A DNA stretch of 51,825 nucleotides from Lentisphaerae bacterium ADurb.Bin082 (GTDB lineage Bacteria; Verrucomicrobiota; Lentisphaeria; Oligosphaerales; Oligosphaeraceae), in contig MWEG01000101.1 in NCBI GenBank assembly GCA_002070945.1, positions 1-51,825 on the forward strand, written 5' to 3'. Below, piece by piece: positions 1-8,643 of this stretch. Positions within the stretch are counted from its first letter, which is position 1; every line of letters starts with the position of its first letter. The position numbers and the translations under genes were made by a program. The notes beneath the pieces were generated by a model that was not told the origin of the DNA, did no database searches, and worked only from the letters and a program-made list of their open reading frames with translations.

Positions 1-84
1 CGGCAAATTCGCCCTCTGTTTCAGGAAGAGTTTGGAATTTTAGTCAGGTCAAAGCCCTAAGGGGTTTCATAGGAGTCTTCTGTA

Positions 85-167
85 GTGCCTTTACAAGGCA
101 CCACTTCGGGGGCTGCCTATCCCCAGGCTGAAGCCTGGGGTTAAGCATGGTTAAGCGCCTACGGCGC
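85..167. repeat. Three-hairpin dispersed repeat, copy 1
   Basis: Three hairpins in a row: H1 at 85-101 (GTGCCTT, loop TAC, AAGGCAC), H2 at 121-140 (CCCCAGGCT, loop GA, AGCCTGGGG) and H3 at 155-167 (GCGCC, loop TAC, GGCGC). The stretch from H2 through H3 (121-168) recurs nearly unchanged at 19340-19387. H1 recurs with different stem bases that still pair. It lies downstream of acpS, outside genes. It looks like a REP/MITE-like element; no transposase is nearby. Confidence 0.75.
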
Positions 168-175
168 AAAAAGAT

Positions 176-241
176 GTGGACGGTGTGGACATAGTGGACG
201 GTGTAGTCCAAACTCACTCTCGCCCCTCGCCCCTCGCCCCT
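176..241. repeat. GTGGAC-rich stretch and CGCCCCT heptamer array
   Basis: 176-213 carries repeated GTGGAC/GTCCA words, the same word family seen at 3500-3516, 19463-19594 and 32381-32414. 221-241 is three exact tandem copies of CGCCCCT; the reverse complement AGGGGCG is tandem at 3342-3360 and 3464-3476. No gene is visible in 1-253 apart from these repeats. Confidence 0.6.
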
Positions 242-253
242 TTCCTGAGTAGT

Positions 254-637
254 TCACGACGATTCGCCGATAGCGACAGCGCAGGCATAATGTTGTTCGT
301 GAGAGATGCTGACGTGGACGGCGGCAATGCCGAGCTTCTTGGCGGTTATGGCGGCCTTGCCGGTGAGGGTGACGGATGGTTTGCCCAGGGGCGAGCGCTG
401 CACCAAGATATCAGTCCAGGCGCAATGCTCGCCGATGCCAGTGCCGAGGACTTTAGAGACGGCTTCCTTGACTGCCCAGCGGGCTGCGAAGTAGGTCACG
501 CGGGCGCGGTCGCTGGTTGGGGCTGCAGCTTGTTCTTCGGGGGTGAAGATGTGGTCAAGGAAAAGCCGGTCGTAGCGTTCCAGGGTTTTCTGGAAGCGTT
601 CGATTTCAATGATGTCGATGCCGGTGGCGATAATCAT
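254..637 (-). CDS. acpS: Holo-[acyl-carrier-protein] synthase
   Basis: Transfers the 4'-phosphopantetheine arm of coenzyme A to the conserved serine of apo-ACP, activating it for fatty-acid synthesis in the cytoplasm. At 127 residues the length is normal for AcpS. The N-terminal metal-site aspartate (D8 in GIDI) and the second metal ligand E58 in the WAVKEAV helix are both present, followed by the usual Lys/Gly-rich CoA-binding loop. It starts 13 nt after the stop of the ceramidase-like gene upstream on the same strand, so the two are probably cotranscribed. No clear intrinsic terminator is seen after it; the downstream DNA is repeat material. Confidence 0.95.
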   Translation of the reverse strand: MIIATGIDIIEIERFQKTLERYDRLFLDHIFTPEEQAAAPTSDRARVTYFAARWAVKEAVSKVLGTGIGEHCAWTDILVQRSPLGKPSVTLTGKAAITAKKLGIAAVHVSISHEQHYACAVAIGESS

Positions 638-650
638 GCGGCCGTAGTGT

Positions 651-1988
651 TTATTTAGCGGCGGTTTGGGCGACTAGTTCGGCGACGGTCTGGCGCAGGA
701 TATTGCCTGTTTCCAGGCTGGTTCTAGAGCTGGTCACCTGGGTTTCGTAGCCTCCGCGGCCAAAGTTGTAGCGATTGGGGATGTAGCCTGCTTCGCCAGC
801 GCAGTGAGCAGAGATGAGGCACGGGCGGCGCCGCAGGATGTCCTCGCGGATATAGATGGCGTGTTCGACGAATGGTTCGCCGCAGAGTCCGATGATGTGG
901 AAATCGCCCAGGCGGATGACATGGCACTCCATTGAGTAGGTTCTCGGGTTGTCGACAATGTCAAGCAGGCGTTGAGCGAATAGCTTGAGGGCGATGGGCG
1001 CCTTGTTAGCCAGGTCTTCTGAGGTCAAGTTTTTGCTGCCGAAACTGAGGTCAGCGTATTTGGCCACGGTTTGCCGTGCTTCCTGGATTTCTTCTTCCGG
1101 GACTTCCCGGGTGCCGACTTTGATGGTCTTGAACGCAATGGCGAGGTCCCCAGCCGGGAGGTCTTTCAGTTTGGGAACGGCTGCGAGGGCGGCGGCGGCA
1201 TAGCCTTTGCCGATGGTGGTGCAGCGCTCATAGCTGCTTTGGTCAGGGCCGCCATTGGGGTCGAAATGGTTGATGTTGCCAGAAGCGGAAGTCATGCCCC
1301 AGGCGCAGACGCCAGGAAGAGCCTTTTCTATTTCAGCGCGGAGAGGGCCTTGCCAGTCAGAGGAGACGAGGCAGCCGCCGATGGTGTCAAGGTGATTGCT
1401 GATATTGGCGATCAGCAGGCGCAGGGTGCCATCAGGGTTTTTGACGCCAAAGAGGCCGATGCGTGGGTCGATCGGGCCTTCTGGCTTGTCGATATCTGGG
1501 TCGCGGCGTTTGGGGTTGGTGACCACTTTGCCGTTTTTCATCCAGTAGCGGCGGTTGAAGGCGAAGCGGGATTCTTCGGTTTCAGCATAGCAGGGAATGC
1601 CTGGCTTCAGGTCAGCAACAGCGGCGTGGATGGCGACGACGGCCTGGTCAAAGACGAACTGCTCGTAGGCCGGATCATTGCCCTCGGTAGGCGGATTGAT
1701 GCCGGGGGCGGTATGGGTATGGGTGCCAGCGAACAGGATGCTCGCGGGATCAAGGCCAGGGATGTCCTGGCAGCGCGGGCGGATGTTCTCGACACGCGGC
1801 GCACGGATAAGGTCGAATTGGCAGACAACGGCGATTTTCTTGCCGTCACGGATAGCCAAGGCGCGGACGAAGAGGTCGTCAAGCTTGCCAGTCTGCCAGC
1901 GTGGATTGAAGTATCCTGCGAGGGAGACTTTGGTTTCCGGGGAGGGGGTGATGCATTGTTGCGCGATGCCGAAGAGAGTTGCAGTCAT
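651..1988 (-). CDS. Neutral/alkaline ceramidase-like N-terminal domain protein
   Basis: A 445-residue protein resembling the N-terminal catalytic domain of neutral/alkaline non-lysosomal ceramidase (Pfam PF04734 type). The zinc-site motif GTHTHTAPG lies near residue 90, and an NRRY segment and an SNH(L/x)D-type stretch follow as in PVC relatives. No signal peptide is visible, so it may act in the cytoplasm, unlike secreted ceramidases. True sphingolipid amidase activity is not established; such proteins are common in Planctomycetes and Lentisphaerae as hypotheticals. The start at 1988 is supported by a GGAAGG-type ribosome site a few bases upstream. The next gene upstream ends 63 nt away. Confidence 0.75.
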   Translation of the reverse strand: MTATLFGIAQQCITPSPETKVSLAGYFNPRWQTGKLDDLFVRALAIRDGKKIAVVCQFDLIRAPRVENIRPRCQDIPGLDPASILFAGTHTHTAPGINPPTEGNDPAYEQFVFDQAVVAIHAAVADLKPGIPCYAETEESRFAFNRRYWMKNGKVVTNPKRRDPDIDKPEGPIDPRIGLFGVKNPDGTLRLLIANISNHLDTIGGCLVSSDWQGPLRAEIEKALPGVCAWGMTSASGNINHFDPNGGPDQSSYERCTTIGKGYAAAALAAVPKLKDLPAGDLAIAFKTIKVGTREVPEEEIQEARQTVAKYADLSFGSKNLTSEDLANKAPIALKLFAQRLLDIVDNPRTYSMECHVIRLGDFHIIGLCGEPFVEHAIYIREDILRRRPCLISAHCAGEAGYIPNRYNFGRGGYETQVTSSRTSLETGNILRQTVAELVAQTAAK

Positions 1989-2051
1989 GGCAGGAGCCTT
2001 CCGGGGGTGGGTTAGGGCGGTTATGGTTATGGAGTTGGGAGGCCGTTTGGG

Positions 2052-3155
2052 TCAGAGTCCATTGAAGTTTTTGATCCATTCGCGGGCCTTGGCCTGGTAG
2101 TCGCTGGCCTTGGCGCTGTCAGTCATTTCTTTCAGGAAGCGCTGGAAGAGGGCGAAGAGGACGTTTTGGAGGATAATGAGGTTGTTCATGCGGTCTTCGA
2201 AGAGGCTGGCCTTGTCGAGCGCTTCAGATTCTGGCAGTTTGAGGCTGCGGAAGATGAATTCGTTAGCATCGAAGTTAAAGGACCATTCCTCGTCGCCGCG
2301 GGCGAGCGTCAGTTTGGCGCGTTTGAGTTTTTTGCCGACGGTCAGGGATGCCTTGGCTTCGGCGCTGAGGGTCGGGGCGCCTTTGCGGATGGCGCTTTCG
2401 AAGGCGCCTGGCCCTTCGGCGACAAATACTAAGGGGCCGTCAATGAGGAGGCTGAAGTCGCCGAGCTTGGTGGGCGGCAAGTTGCCGCCGCGTTCTTCCT
2501 GGAAGAACCACAGCCAGGTCAGGAAGTTTTCGCCAAGCGTACCTGCGCCTTCCAGGAGGTTGCGTTTCGGGTCTGGAGAGATGTTCAGAGCCGGGACAGC
2601 GGCTGGATCGAGTTCAAAGAGTTCCTCGGCAATGTTTTCAGGAGTCAGGGGCATCGGTTCGAAGCCGATGACTTTGCCGAAGTGAGCCAAGAAGATTTCC
2701 AGCTGCCTGGGCGAAATCGCGGTTGTATAGAGCATGTTCTCAAGGGTGTCAATGGCGAAATAGATGCCTGACAATTGGGGTGGCATCTGTGGGAGGAGGC
2801 GCTGCTGGACTTCGGCCTTGATGGAGCGGCGGGCGCGGTTGCCGAGTTTTTCGCTGCCGGTTTCCGCCATTCGAGCCAGTTCGATCATGCGGCATTCGGC
2901 GGTCAAAAGCGAGGCCGGGATTTTGCGTTCAGCTTGGCGCAGGCAGAGGTGATAGAAAGCGCCGACTTTGATGGTGGTCTCGTCAATCACGTCGTCGAGG
3001 AGGTGGCGTGGCGAGACCCAGCCCCAGCACGGTTCATCAGTAACGTTGGCAAGCGGCTGAGCAGCGAACTCAGCAAAGCGCTCGATGGTGTTTTCCGGCA
3101 TGGACTCAGGCAAACGGCAGATGCGGAAGGTGATGGAACCCTGGTCAAATGGCAT
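2052..3155 (-). CDS. RdgC-like recombination-associated protein
   Basis: A 367-residue protein that resembles RdgC (PF04381), a ring-shaped DNA-binding protein that modulates RecA in Proteobacteria. Shared features are the opening SITFRICRLP-like strand, a GWVSP motif near residue 45, the middle segment QRLLPQMPP followed by a predicted strand ending in a TLEN/LYT stretch, and an acidic C-terminal half. The open frame extends upstream to 3326, but those 57 codons read through the heptamer repeats and are not protein-like, so I place the start at 3155, with GAGG about 10 nt before it. The family call is by eye and remote; a structure or profile search would settle it. Confidence 0.65.
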   Translation of the reverse strand: MPFDQGSITFRICRLPESMPENTIERFAEFAAQPLANVTDEPCWGWVSPRHLLDDVIDETTIKVGAFYHLCLRQAERKIPASLLTAECRMIELARMAETGSEKLGNRARRSIKAEVQQRLLPQMPPQLSGIYFAIDTLENMLYTTAISPRQLEIFLAHFGKVIGFEPMPLTPENIAEELFELDPAAVPALNISPDPKRNLLEGAGTLGENFLTWLWFFQEERGGNLPPTKLGDFSLLIDGPLVFVAEGPGAFESAIRKGAPTLSAEAKASLTVGKKLKRAKLTLARGDEEWSFNFDANEFIFRSLKLPESEALDKASLFEDRMNNLIILQNVLFALFQRFLKEMTDSAKASDYQAKAREWIKNFNGL

Positions 3156-3265
3156 AATAGGAAATCCTCGCAGGCTGGAAAGGGGGGACAGAAAAAACAA
3201 GACAAAATATAAGTGTAATGCCAAAGCGCGGAATTTCCATGCGAAGGCGGATTTTTCCCCGACCA

Positions 3266-3478
3266 GGGCGGGGCGAGGGGTTCTGAATGCTGAATGCTGA
3301 ATGTTGAATGCTGAGGCGCATTTCATATTTCATAATTCGTTAGGGGCGAGGGGCGAGGGGTTCTGAATGCTGAATGCTGAATGCTGAATGTTGAATGCTG
3401 AGGCGCATTTCATAATTCATAATTCATAATTCATAATTCATAATTCATAATTCATAATTCGTTAGGGGCGAGGGGCAT
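3266..3478. repeat. Duplicated heptanucleotide tandem arrays
   Basis: Two successive copies (about 3271-3340 and 3351-3470) of the same string: AGGGGCG heptamers, TTC, TGAATGC/TGAATGT heptamers (four in the first copy, five in the second), GAGGCGCATTT, CATAATT heptamers, then CGTTAGGGGCG. The CATAATT run has seven exact units at 3411-3459 in the second copy and is nearly absent in the first. All three unit types are 7 bp. The block lies upstream of the RdgC-like gene in a 446-nt gene-free gap. Confidence 0.85.
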
Positions 3479-3481
3479 TTG

Positions 3482-3590
3482 TGCTACGTACGGCAGGCGC
3501 CGTCCACCATGTCCACAGCGATCGTCCTACGGGAACGGTACATGCGGCAAGCTAAAGCTGAACTACATACGCTACGTACGGCAGGGGGCG
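3482..3590. repeat. Pair of GCTACGTACGGCAGG direct repeats with GTCCAC words
   Basis: GCTACGTACGGCAGG occurs at 3483 and again at 3571. Between the copies are two GTCCAC words (3500-3516) and an AAGCTAAAGCT imperfect palindrome near 3549. No open frame with protein-like content is seen. This is the right part of the gene-free gap between the RdgC-like gene and the aldo/keto reductase. Confidence 0.55.
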
Positions 3591-3601
3591 TGTGTCCCGG
3601 T

Positions 3602-4606
3602 TCAGCGGTAGCGGCTGTTTTCGGCGGATTGCCACATGTCCGCGTTGTTATCGAAGGCGGCTTTGAGCGGTTCAGTGGCTGCCTTGAGTCGTTCGATGGT
3701 TTCCGGGGTCAGAGTCCTGGTCATTGCCTTAGCGTTGGCGGCCATTTGCTCTGGGCTGCGTGCGCCAGCGATAACGGTCGCGATTCCCGGCTGGTGGATG
3801 AGCCAGGCTAAGGCCAGCTCTGCCATGGGGCAGGACAAGTCGTCGGCAATGGCAGCAATGGCCCGAATAGCGGCGAAGGTGGCTTCCTCCTGGCCTTCTT
3901 CCTGGTGGCGGACCTGAGCCCGACGCCGAGAAAAGTGGCGAGTACGGCCGCGTGACTCTGGAACTGAATCGGCATCAGCGAATTTCCCGGTGAGCAGACC
4001 TTGGGCGATGGGCGAATAGCAGGCCACGCTGACGCCGCGCTGGCGGCACAACGGCAAGATTTCGTTTTCAATCACGCGCCAGAGCAGGTTGTAAGGGAGC
4101 TGGTTGACGGCAGGAGTAGTGACCTTGAGCAGATCGCCTAGGTCGCCGACGCCGAAATTGGAGACGGCGAAGGCGCGGATTTTGCCTTGCTGGCGCAAGT
4201 CATCGCACCACCCAGCAATAGTTTCGATAGGAGTCTGCCGGTTAGGCCAATGGAGGTAATAGACGTCAATGCAGTCAACGCCGAGGTTCTTGAGGCTGTT
4301 GTCGCAGGCGCCGGAGAGGTCTTCCCACGAATTGGCGTGCTGGGAGGTGAACTTGGAGCAGAGCACGGCTTGGTTGCGTTTCCCAGCCAGGGCCTTGGCG
4401 AGAATTTGTTCGGAGTAGCCGTTGCCGTACATTTCGGCGGAGTCAAAGCAGTTGACGCCAAGGTCAAGGGCTGCGTGGATGGCGTTGATGGCGTCCTGCT
4501 CGTTTTGCGGTCCCCAGGTGGCGTCGCCGACAATGGCCCAGCAGCCCATGGTGACGGTGGAGACCTTGATGCCGGTCTGGCCGAGTTCGCGGAAGGTGCT
4601 TGTCAT
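3602..4606 (-). CDS. Aldo/keto reductase
   Basis: NAD(P)H-dependent oxidoreductase of the AKR superfamily, predicted (beta/alpha)8 barrel, 334 residues. The catalytic tetrad is intact: D55 and Y60 (FDSAEMYG), K85 (LCSKF) and H119 (YYLHWPN). The order and spacing resemble the YghZ/AKR5-like and potassium-channel beta-subunit-like groups; the substrate cannot be read from sequence. It starts 36 nt after the stop of the MacB-like permease on the same strand and may be the last gene of that operon, although a functional link to export is not obvious. Confidence 0.9.
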   Translation of the reverse strand: MTSTFRELGQTGIKVSTVTMGCWAIVGDATWGPQNEQDAINAIHAALDLGVNCFDSAEMYGNGYSEQILAKALAGKRNQAVLCSKFTSQHANSWEDLSGACDNSLKNLGVDCIDVYYLHWPNRQTPIETIAGWCDDLRQQGKIRAFAVSNFGVGDLGDLLKVTTPAVNQLPYNLLWRVIENEILPLCRQRGVSVACYSPIAQGLLTGKFADADSVPESRGRTRHFSRRRAQVRHQEEGQEEATFAAIRAIAAIADDLSCPMAELALAWLIHQPGIATVIAGARSPEQMAANAKAMTRTLTPETIERLKAATEPLKAAFDNNADMWQSAENSRYR

Positions 4607-4642
4607 GATAGTGTTTCCTGTTGGATGGAGCCGGCACAGCGG

Positions 4643-5917
4643 CTATTCATGGCGGAGGGCTTCGATTGGATCAAGGCGGGCAGCGCGCATGGCCGGATAG
4701 ATGCCGAAGATAATGCCAACCGAAACGCTGATGCCGAGGGATAAGGTGAGGCTGTATAGGCTTACGACCGTCGGCATTTTGACGACTTGGGTGATGATCC
4801 ACGGAATCAGCAGCCCCAGGCCGATGCCGATTAAGCCGCCGGAGAAGGAGAGGACCACGGTCTCGATGAGAAATTGCGCCACGATCTGGCGCTGCTTGGC
4901 GCCGATAGCTCGTCGGATGCCGATCTCGCGAGTTCTTTCGGTGACCGAGGCCAGCATGATATTCATGATGCCGATGCCACCGACTAGGAGGCTGATGCCG
5001 GCGATGGAACCCAGCACGATGTTGAACGTCCGCTTAGTGGCCTCGGCCTGCCGGAGCAGGGCTAACGGCACGCTGACGTTGTAGTCCTTTTTTTTGTGGA
5101 AAATCTCCAGCATCCGCTCTACCGCTTCAGCCGTCGCCTCGACGTTTTCTTCTTTGTCGACTTCGATAATCAGCTGGTGCAGCTCGACCAATTCGCGGAT
5201 GAACGTGCCGGATTTCATCTGGGAGAAGAGATCGCCGTAGTGTTCGCGGGCGGTAGAGAGCGGGATATAGGCGTCGGTCTGCTGGTCTGGCGTCTGCATA
5301 GAGCCTTCGGTGGCGCCTTCGCTGCGGACGACGCCGATGATTTCATAGTAGTTGGCGCCGATGCGGATGCTTTCGCCGACGACTGACTCAGTCGCCATCA
5401 GCCGCCGAGTGCCGTGTTCAGTGAGGACGGCGACGTTGCTTTTGTCAAATTCGTCTCTGGGAGAGATGACGCGCCCAGCGATGACGGGGCGGTCGACCAG
5501 GTCAAACCAAGCGCTGTTGGTGCCGACGATGCGCATGTCGAGGGTGCGTTTGCCCATGCGGCCGGTGTTCTGGATGCTTTTGACGGGGACGATTCGGTTG
5601 ACGGTCGGGATGGTCTCGGCGATACGCTGGACGTCGTCATAGAGCAGGCCATAGATGCTGATGCGGATGCGGGTGTTGGCGGAGCTTTGCTCTTCCGAGG
5701 GCTTCTGGGCGCTGACAATGATGTTGCGGCTGCCGAGTTTACGGATTTGGTTGAGAGCCTCGGCGCTGGCGCCTTCGCCGACCGCGAGCATGGCAATGAC
5801 ACTGCCAACGCCGAACACCAGGCCAAGCATGGTGAGCAACGAGCGCAGCTTATGCAGCATCAAGTTTTTGATGCCCAGTTGAATGTCGCGGAAAAATCGG
5901 ACGGGATGGATGAACAT
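4643..5917 (-). CDS. MacB-type ABC transporter permease
   Basis: Inner-membrane permease of the MacB/FtsX family, 424 residues. One transmembrane helix lies near residues 22-48 (KLRSLLTMLGLVFG...), followed by a large periplasmic MacB-PCD domain, then three C-terminal helices from about residue 305 with the typical ERTREIGIRRAIGA coupling segment and the ending YPAMRAARLDPIEALR. The ATPase is encoded separately just upstream, unlike E. coli MacB where both are fused. With the adaptor and the TolC-like gene it forms a mechanotransmission-type export system for an unknown substrate such as a lipopeptide, toxin or drug. Confidence 0.93.
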   Translation of the reverse strand: MFIHPVRFFRDIQLGIKNLMLHKLRSLLTMLGLVFGVGSVIAMLAVGEGASAEALNQIRKLGSRNIIVSAQKPSEEQSSANTRIRISIYGLLYDDVQRIAETIPTVNRIVPVKSIQNTGRMGKRTLDMRIVGTNSAWFDLVDRPVIAGRVISPRDEFDKSNVAVLTEHGTRRLMATESVVGESIRIGANYYEIIGVVRSEGATEGSMQTPDQQTDAYIPLSTAREHYGDLFSQMKSGTFIRELVELHQLIIEVDKEENVEATAEAVERMLEIFHKKKDYNVSVPLALLRQAEATKRTFNIVLGSIAGISLLVGGIGIMNIMLASVTERTREIGIRRAIGAKQRQIVAQFLIETVVLSFSGGLIGIGLGLLIPWIITQVVKMPTVVSLYSLTLSLGISVSVGIIFGIYPAMRAARLDPIEALRHE

Positions 5918-5969
5918 GGCAGGTATCAGGTATCAGAGGTCTGGAGGTTGGGGGACGGTGGCGCGTGCT

Positions 5970-6701
5970 TCAGGCGCTGGTCGCGCCCGGCGTGTCTGGC
6001 AGGCCATGAGTGATTTTCTGGATTTTGCCGTCTCGCATGAAGAGTTGGCTGGTGGCGTGCCTGGCGATGTCCGGCTCGTGCGTCACCATGATGATGGTCT
6101 TGCCTTCGTGGTTGAGTTTTTTGAGCAGTTCGATGATTTCGATGCTGGTGGCGGTGTCGAGGTTGCCGGTCGGCTCGTCGGCAAGGAGGAAGACCGGGTC
6201 GTTGGAAAGGGCGCGGGCGATAGCCACGCGTTGCTGTTGGCCGCCAGACAGTTCAGCGGGGCGGTGGCGGAGGCGGTCTTCGAGGCCGACGAGGGCGGCC
6301 AGTTCACGGGCGCGGGCCTCGCGCTGTTGGTTGGGCCAGCCGAGGTAGTACAGGGGCAAAGCGATGTTTTCCTCGACGGTCAACTGTGGAATCAGGTTGA
6401 AGCTCTGGAAGATGAATCCCAGGTATTTCAGGCGGATGTCGCTTAGGTCATCGTCGTTGAGGGTGCTTACGTCCTGGTCGTCAAGAAAGTATTTTCCTGA
6501 GGTCGGTCGATCCAGGCAGCCGAGCAGGTTGAGCATGGTGCTTTTGCCGGAGCCGCTTGGACCCATGATAGCCCAGAAACTGCCTTTGCTGAAATTGGCG
6601 CTGACGCCGTCCAGGGCGCGCACCTCGGTCGTGCCCATGCGGTAGATTTTATAGATGTCCTCGAAGCGGACAGCATATTGAGATGAATTGGATTGAGGCA
6701 T
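5970..6701 (-). CDS. ABC transporter ATP-binding protein (MacB/LolD type)
   Basis: A 243-residue nucleotide-binding subunit. Walker [10 protein letters not shown] spans residues 47-55, the Q-loop is near residue 99 (FQS), the signature [15 protein letters not shown] begins at 151, the Walker B segment [12 protein letters not shown] ends near 182, and the H-loop histidine is in MVTHEPD (near 208). It sits 24 nt after the adaptor gene and 52 nt before the permease gene, and must power the neighbouring MacB-type permease. LolCDE-type proteins share this sequence class, but the adaptor and TolC-like partners favour export to the outside. Confidence 0.95.
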   Translation of the reverse strand: MPQSNSSQYAVRFEDIYKIYRMGTTEVRALDGVSANFSKGSFWAIMGPSGSGKSTMLNLLGCLDRPTSGKYFLDDQDVSTLNDDDLSDIRLKYLGFIFQSFNLIPQLTVEENIALPLYYLGWPNQQREARARELAALVGLEDRLRHRPAELSGGQQQRVAIARALSNDPVFLLADEPTGNLDTATSIEIIELLKKLNHEGKTIIMVTHEPDIARHATSQLFMRDGKIQKITHGLPDTPGATSA

Positions 6702-6725
6702 GTGCGTATTCCGTTCTGAACCGCG

Positions 6726-8561
6726 TCATGGCTGGGGGGTGGCAGGTGCGGGCACTGCGCCGTCCGGGCTTGGGGGGCGGCGGCGTCGCGGCGTTGCTGG
6801 CTGGCCTTCGCCGCCCTCTTCGCCGCGGTTTTGCTGCGGTCGCCGGGCGCGCATTTTCTTGATGAACTCGGCGCGCTCCTCTTCGCTCATGTTGGCCATC
6901 TGCTCACGGATTTTGCTGCGGTCGGCGCTGGCGGTCTGGCTATCGCCATTGCGGCTGCTGTCACTGCTGGCGGCCTGGCTATCGCCGCTGCGGCTGCGGC
7001 CCGCAGCCTGTCGCGATGCCTCGTCAGCGTCAGCCTGGGCGCGGGTCGGGATGTTGATATCAGCGATTTCGTCGGTGGCGCGGATGGAGACAGCGTCTTG
7101 CAGGGGCGGAGTGATAAGGACTTCCTCGCCTTCCTCAAGGCCGCTGATGACATGCACCATCCGGTTGTTGTCAAGGCCGATTTCGACATCGCGGCGTTCC
7201 AGGTCATCGCCATTTTTGACATAAACGACTGGTTTGCCGCTGATGCGGACAACGCATTGGATGGGAACATAGAGGGCGTCCTGGTGTTGTTCGATGATGA
7301 TTTCGGCTTCGCAGTTCATGCCTGACTTGAGGACGCCGTCGCCGCCTTCGAGTTCAACAATGGTGTTGTAGACTTTGAGGTCGGGGTTCATGAACATGCT
7401 CTGGGCGTCGGGAAGAGGCGCGATCTTAGTGATCTTGCCCATGAAAATCTGTCCTGGCAAGGCGTCGATGCGGACTCGCACCGGCAGGCCGATGTAGATT
7501 TTTTTCAGGTATGTTTCGTGGATTTTGACTTCTGCGATGAAGGTGTCGGCAGTCGGCAGATAGATAAGTTCTTGGCGTTCGAACACTTCTTGTCCTTCTT
7601 GGAGCGGTTCGGTATTGCCGCGCCAGCGGTTTCCGGCGCTGGTGGCGTAGATGACCAGCCCATCGGTCGGCGCGGTGATGGTGGACTTGGCGATCTGGTC
7701 ATTGATTTTCTCCAGCCGTTTTTTCTGCCGGTTCAGCTCCAGTTCGCGGGCGAGCAATTGAGCTTCGGCCTGGACGATGTTGGCGCGGGTGGAGCGGCGG
7801 ATGCGTTCCAGGGCCATTTCGCTTTGGGCGACATCGCTTTCGAGCTGGGCGATCTGGCGCTTGTAGGTGTATTCTTGCAGCAGCGAGACGTTGTTCTGGG
7901 CAGTGACCAGGTTGAGTTCGGCGCGGCGGCAGGACAGTTCATCCGAGCGGTATTCAGTTTCCGACAGGTATTTTTCCTCGAACAGCGTTTTAGACCATTT
8001 CAGGGTGTCGCGGGCGCGTTGCAGCTCTTCGGCGGCCAAGGTGACTTTGCTTTCCAGTTCGTTGAGCGTCTTGGGGTAGTCGCCGTCCTTGTATTTGACT
8101 AAGTCTTCCTTGGCGAAGCGCAAAGCCAGCTCGGCCTTGTCAACATCGGCCTTGGCCTGGTTTTTGACCACTTCCATGTTTTCCGTGGCCTGGGTGTAGG
8201 AGGCATTGGAGTTCTGAACAGTGATTTCCTGGTTGACGAGATTGTCCTGCTGGGTCGAAGCGTCAAGTTCGATGAGTACGTCGCCCTTGTTCACCTTCTG
8301 TCCTTCGGGGACGATGAAGAGGATGGCGTTGCGGCCTTCGACTTGGCTTTTGATGACGATTTGCTCCCTGGGCTTGATGCTGCCTGCTTCGGTCAGGTTG
8401 ATGACCAGGGGGCCTCTTTCGACCTTGGCAAAGATGCGGCTTTGCTGTTCTGCGCTTATCGGTTTGGGGCGTTGCCAGTACCACCAGCCAGCAGCGGCAA
8501 TGATCGCCAGGAAGAACAGCCAGCGGAGCAGAGTCTTGAAAAAGGAGCGTTTTGCAGCCAT
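6726..8561 (-). CDS. HlyD/MacA-family periplasmic adaptor with charged C-terminal tail
   Basis: Adaptor that links the inner-membrane ABC pump to a TolC-like channel; 611 residues from the chosen ATG at 8561, which has GAAAGG 7 nt upstream (a GTG at 8582 is in frame but less convincing). There is one N-terminal membrane anchor (LLRWLFFLAIIAAAGWWYW). A lipoyl/barrel-sandwich half motif GQKVNKGDVLIELD is followed by about 150 residues of coiled coil, the second half motif and beta-barrel domains. The last 110 residues are unusual: an imperfect Arg/Ser/Asp/Gln duplication, a short helix EEERAEFIKKMRAR and a basic, Pro-rich end. Relatives in PVC bacteria often carry similar tails. Confidence 0.92.
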   Translation of the reverse strand: MAAKRSFFKTLLRWLFFLAIIAAAGWWYWQRPKPISAEQQSRIFAKVERGPLVINLTEAGSIKPREQIVIKSQVEGRNAILFIVPEGQKVNKGDVLIELDASTQQDNLVNQEITVQNSNASYTQATENMEVVKNQAKADVDKAELALRFAKEDLVKYKDGDYPKTLNELESKVTLAAEELQRARDTLKWSKTLFEEKYLSETEYRSDELSCRRAELNLVTAQNNVSLLQEYTYKRQIAQLESDVAQSEMALERIRRSTRANIVQAEAQLLARELELNRQKKRLEKINDQIAKSTITAPTDGLVIYATSAGNRWRGNTEPLQEGQEVFERQELIYLPTADTFIAEVKIHETYLKKIYIGLPVRVRIDALPGQIFMGKITKIAPLPDAQSMFMNPDLKVYNTIVELEGGDGVLKSGMNCEAEIIIEQHQDALYVPIQCVVRISGKPVVYVKNGDDLERRDVEIGLDNNRMVHVISGLEEGEEVLITPPLQDAVSIRATDEIADINIPTRAQADADEASRQAAGRSRSGDSQAASSDSSRNGDSQTASADRSKIREQMANMSEEERAEFIKKMRARRPQQNRGEEGGEGQPATPRRRRPPSPDGAVPAPATPQP

Positions 8562-8643
8562 GAGGTAGCCTTTCTTGCGCACGTATGCGGTATGGAAGCG
8601 GGTGAAATTTAGCGGCGTTGGCGGCCTGCCCGCCGGTCTTGCT

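Noticed and set aside
3411..3459. Phase-variation switch
   Set aside because: The CATAATT run is intergenic and more than 250 nt from the nearest start, with no coding frame through it. A transcriptional effect cannot be shown.
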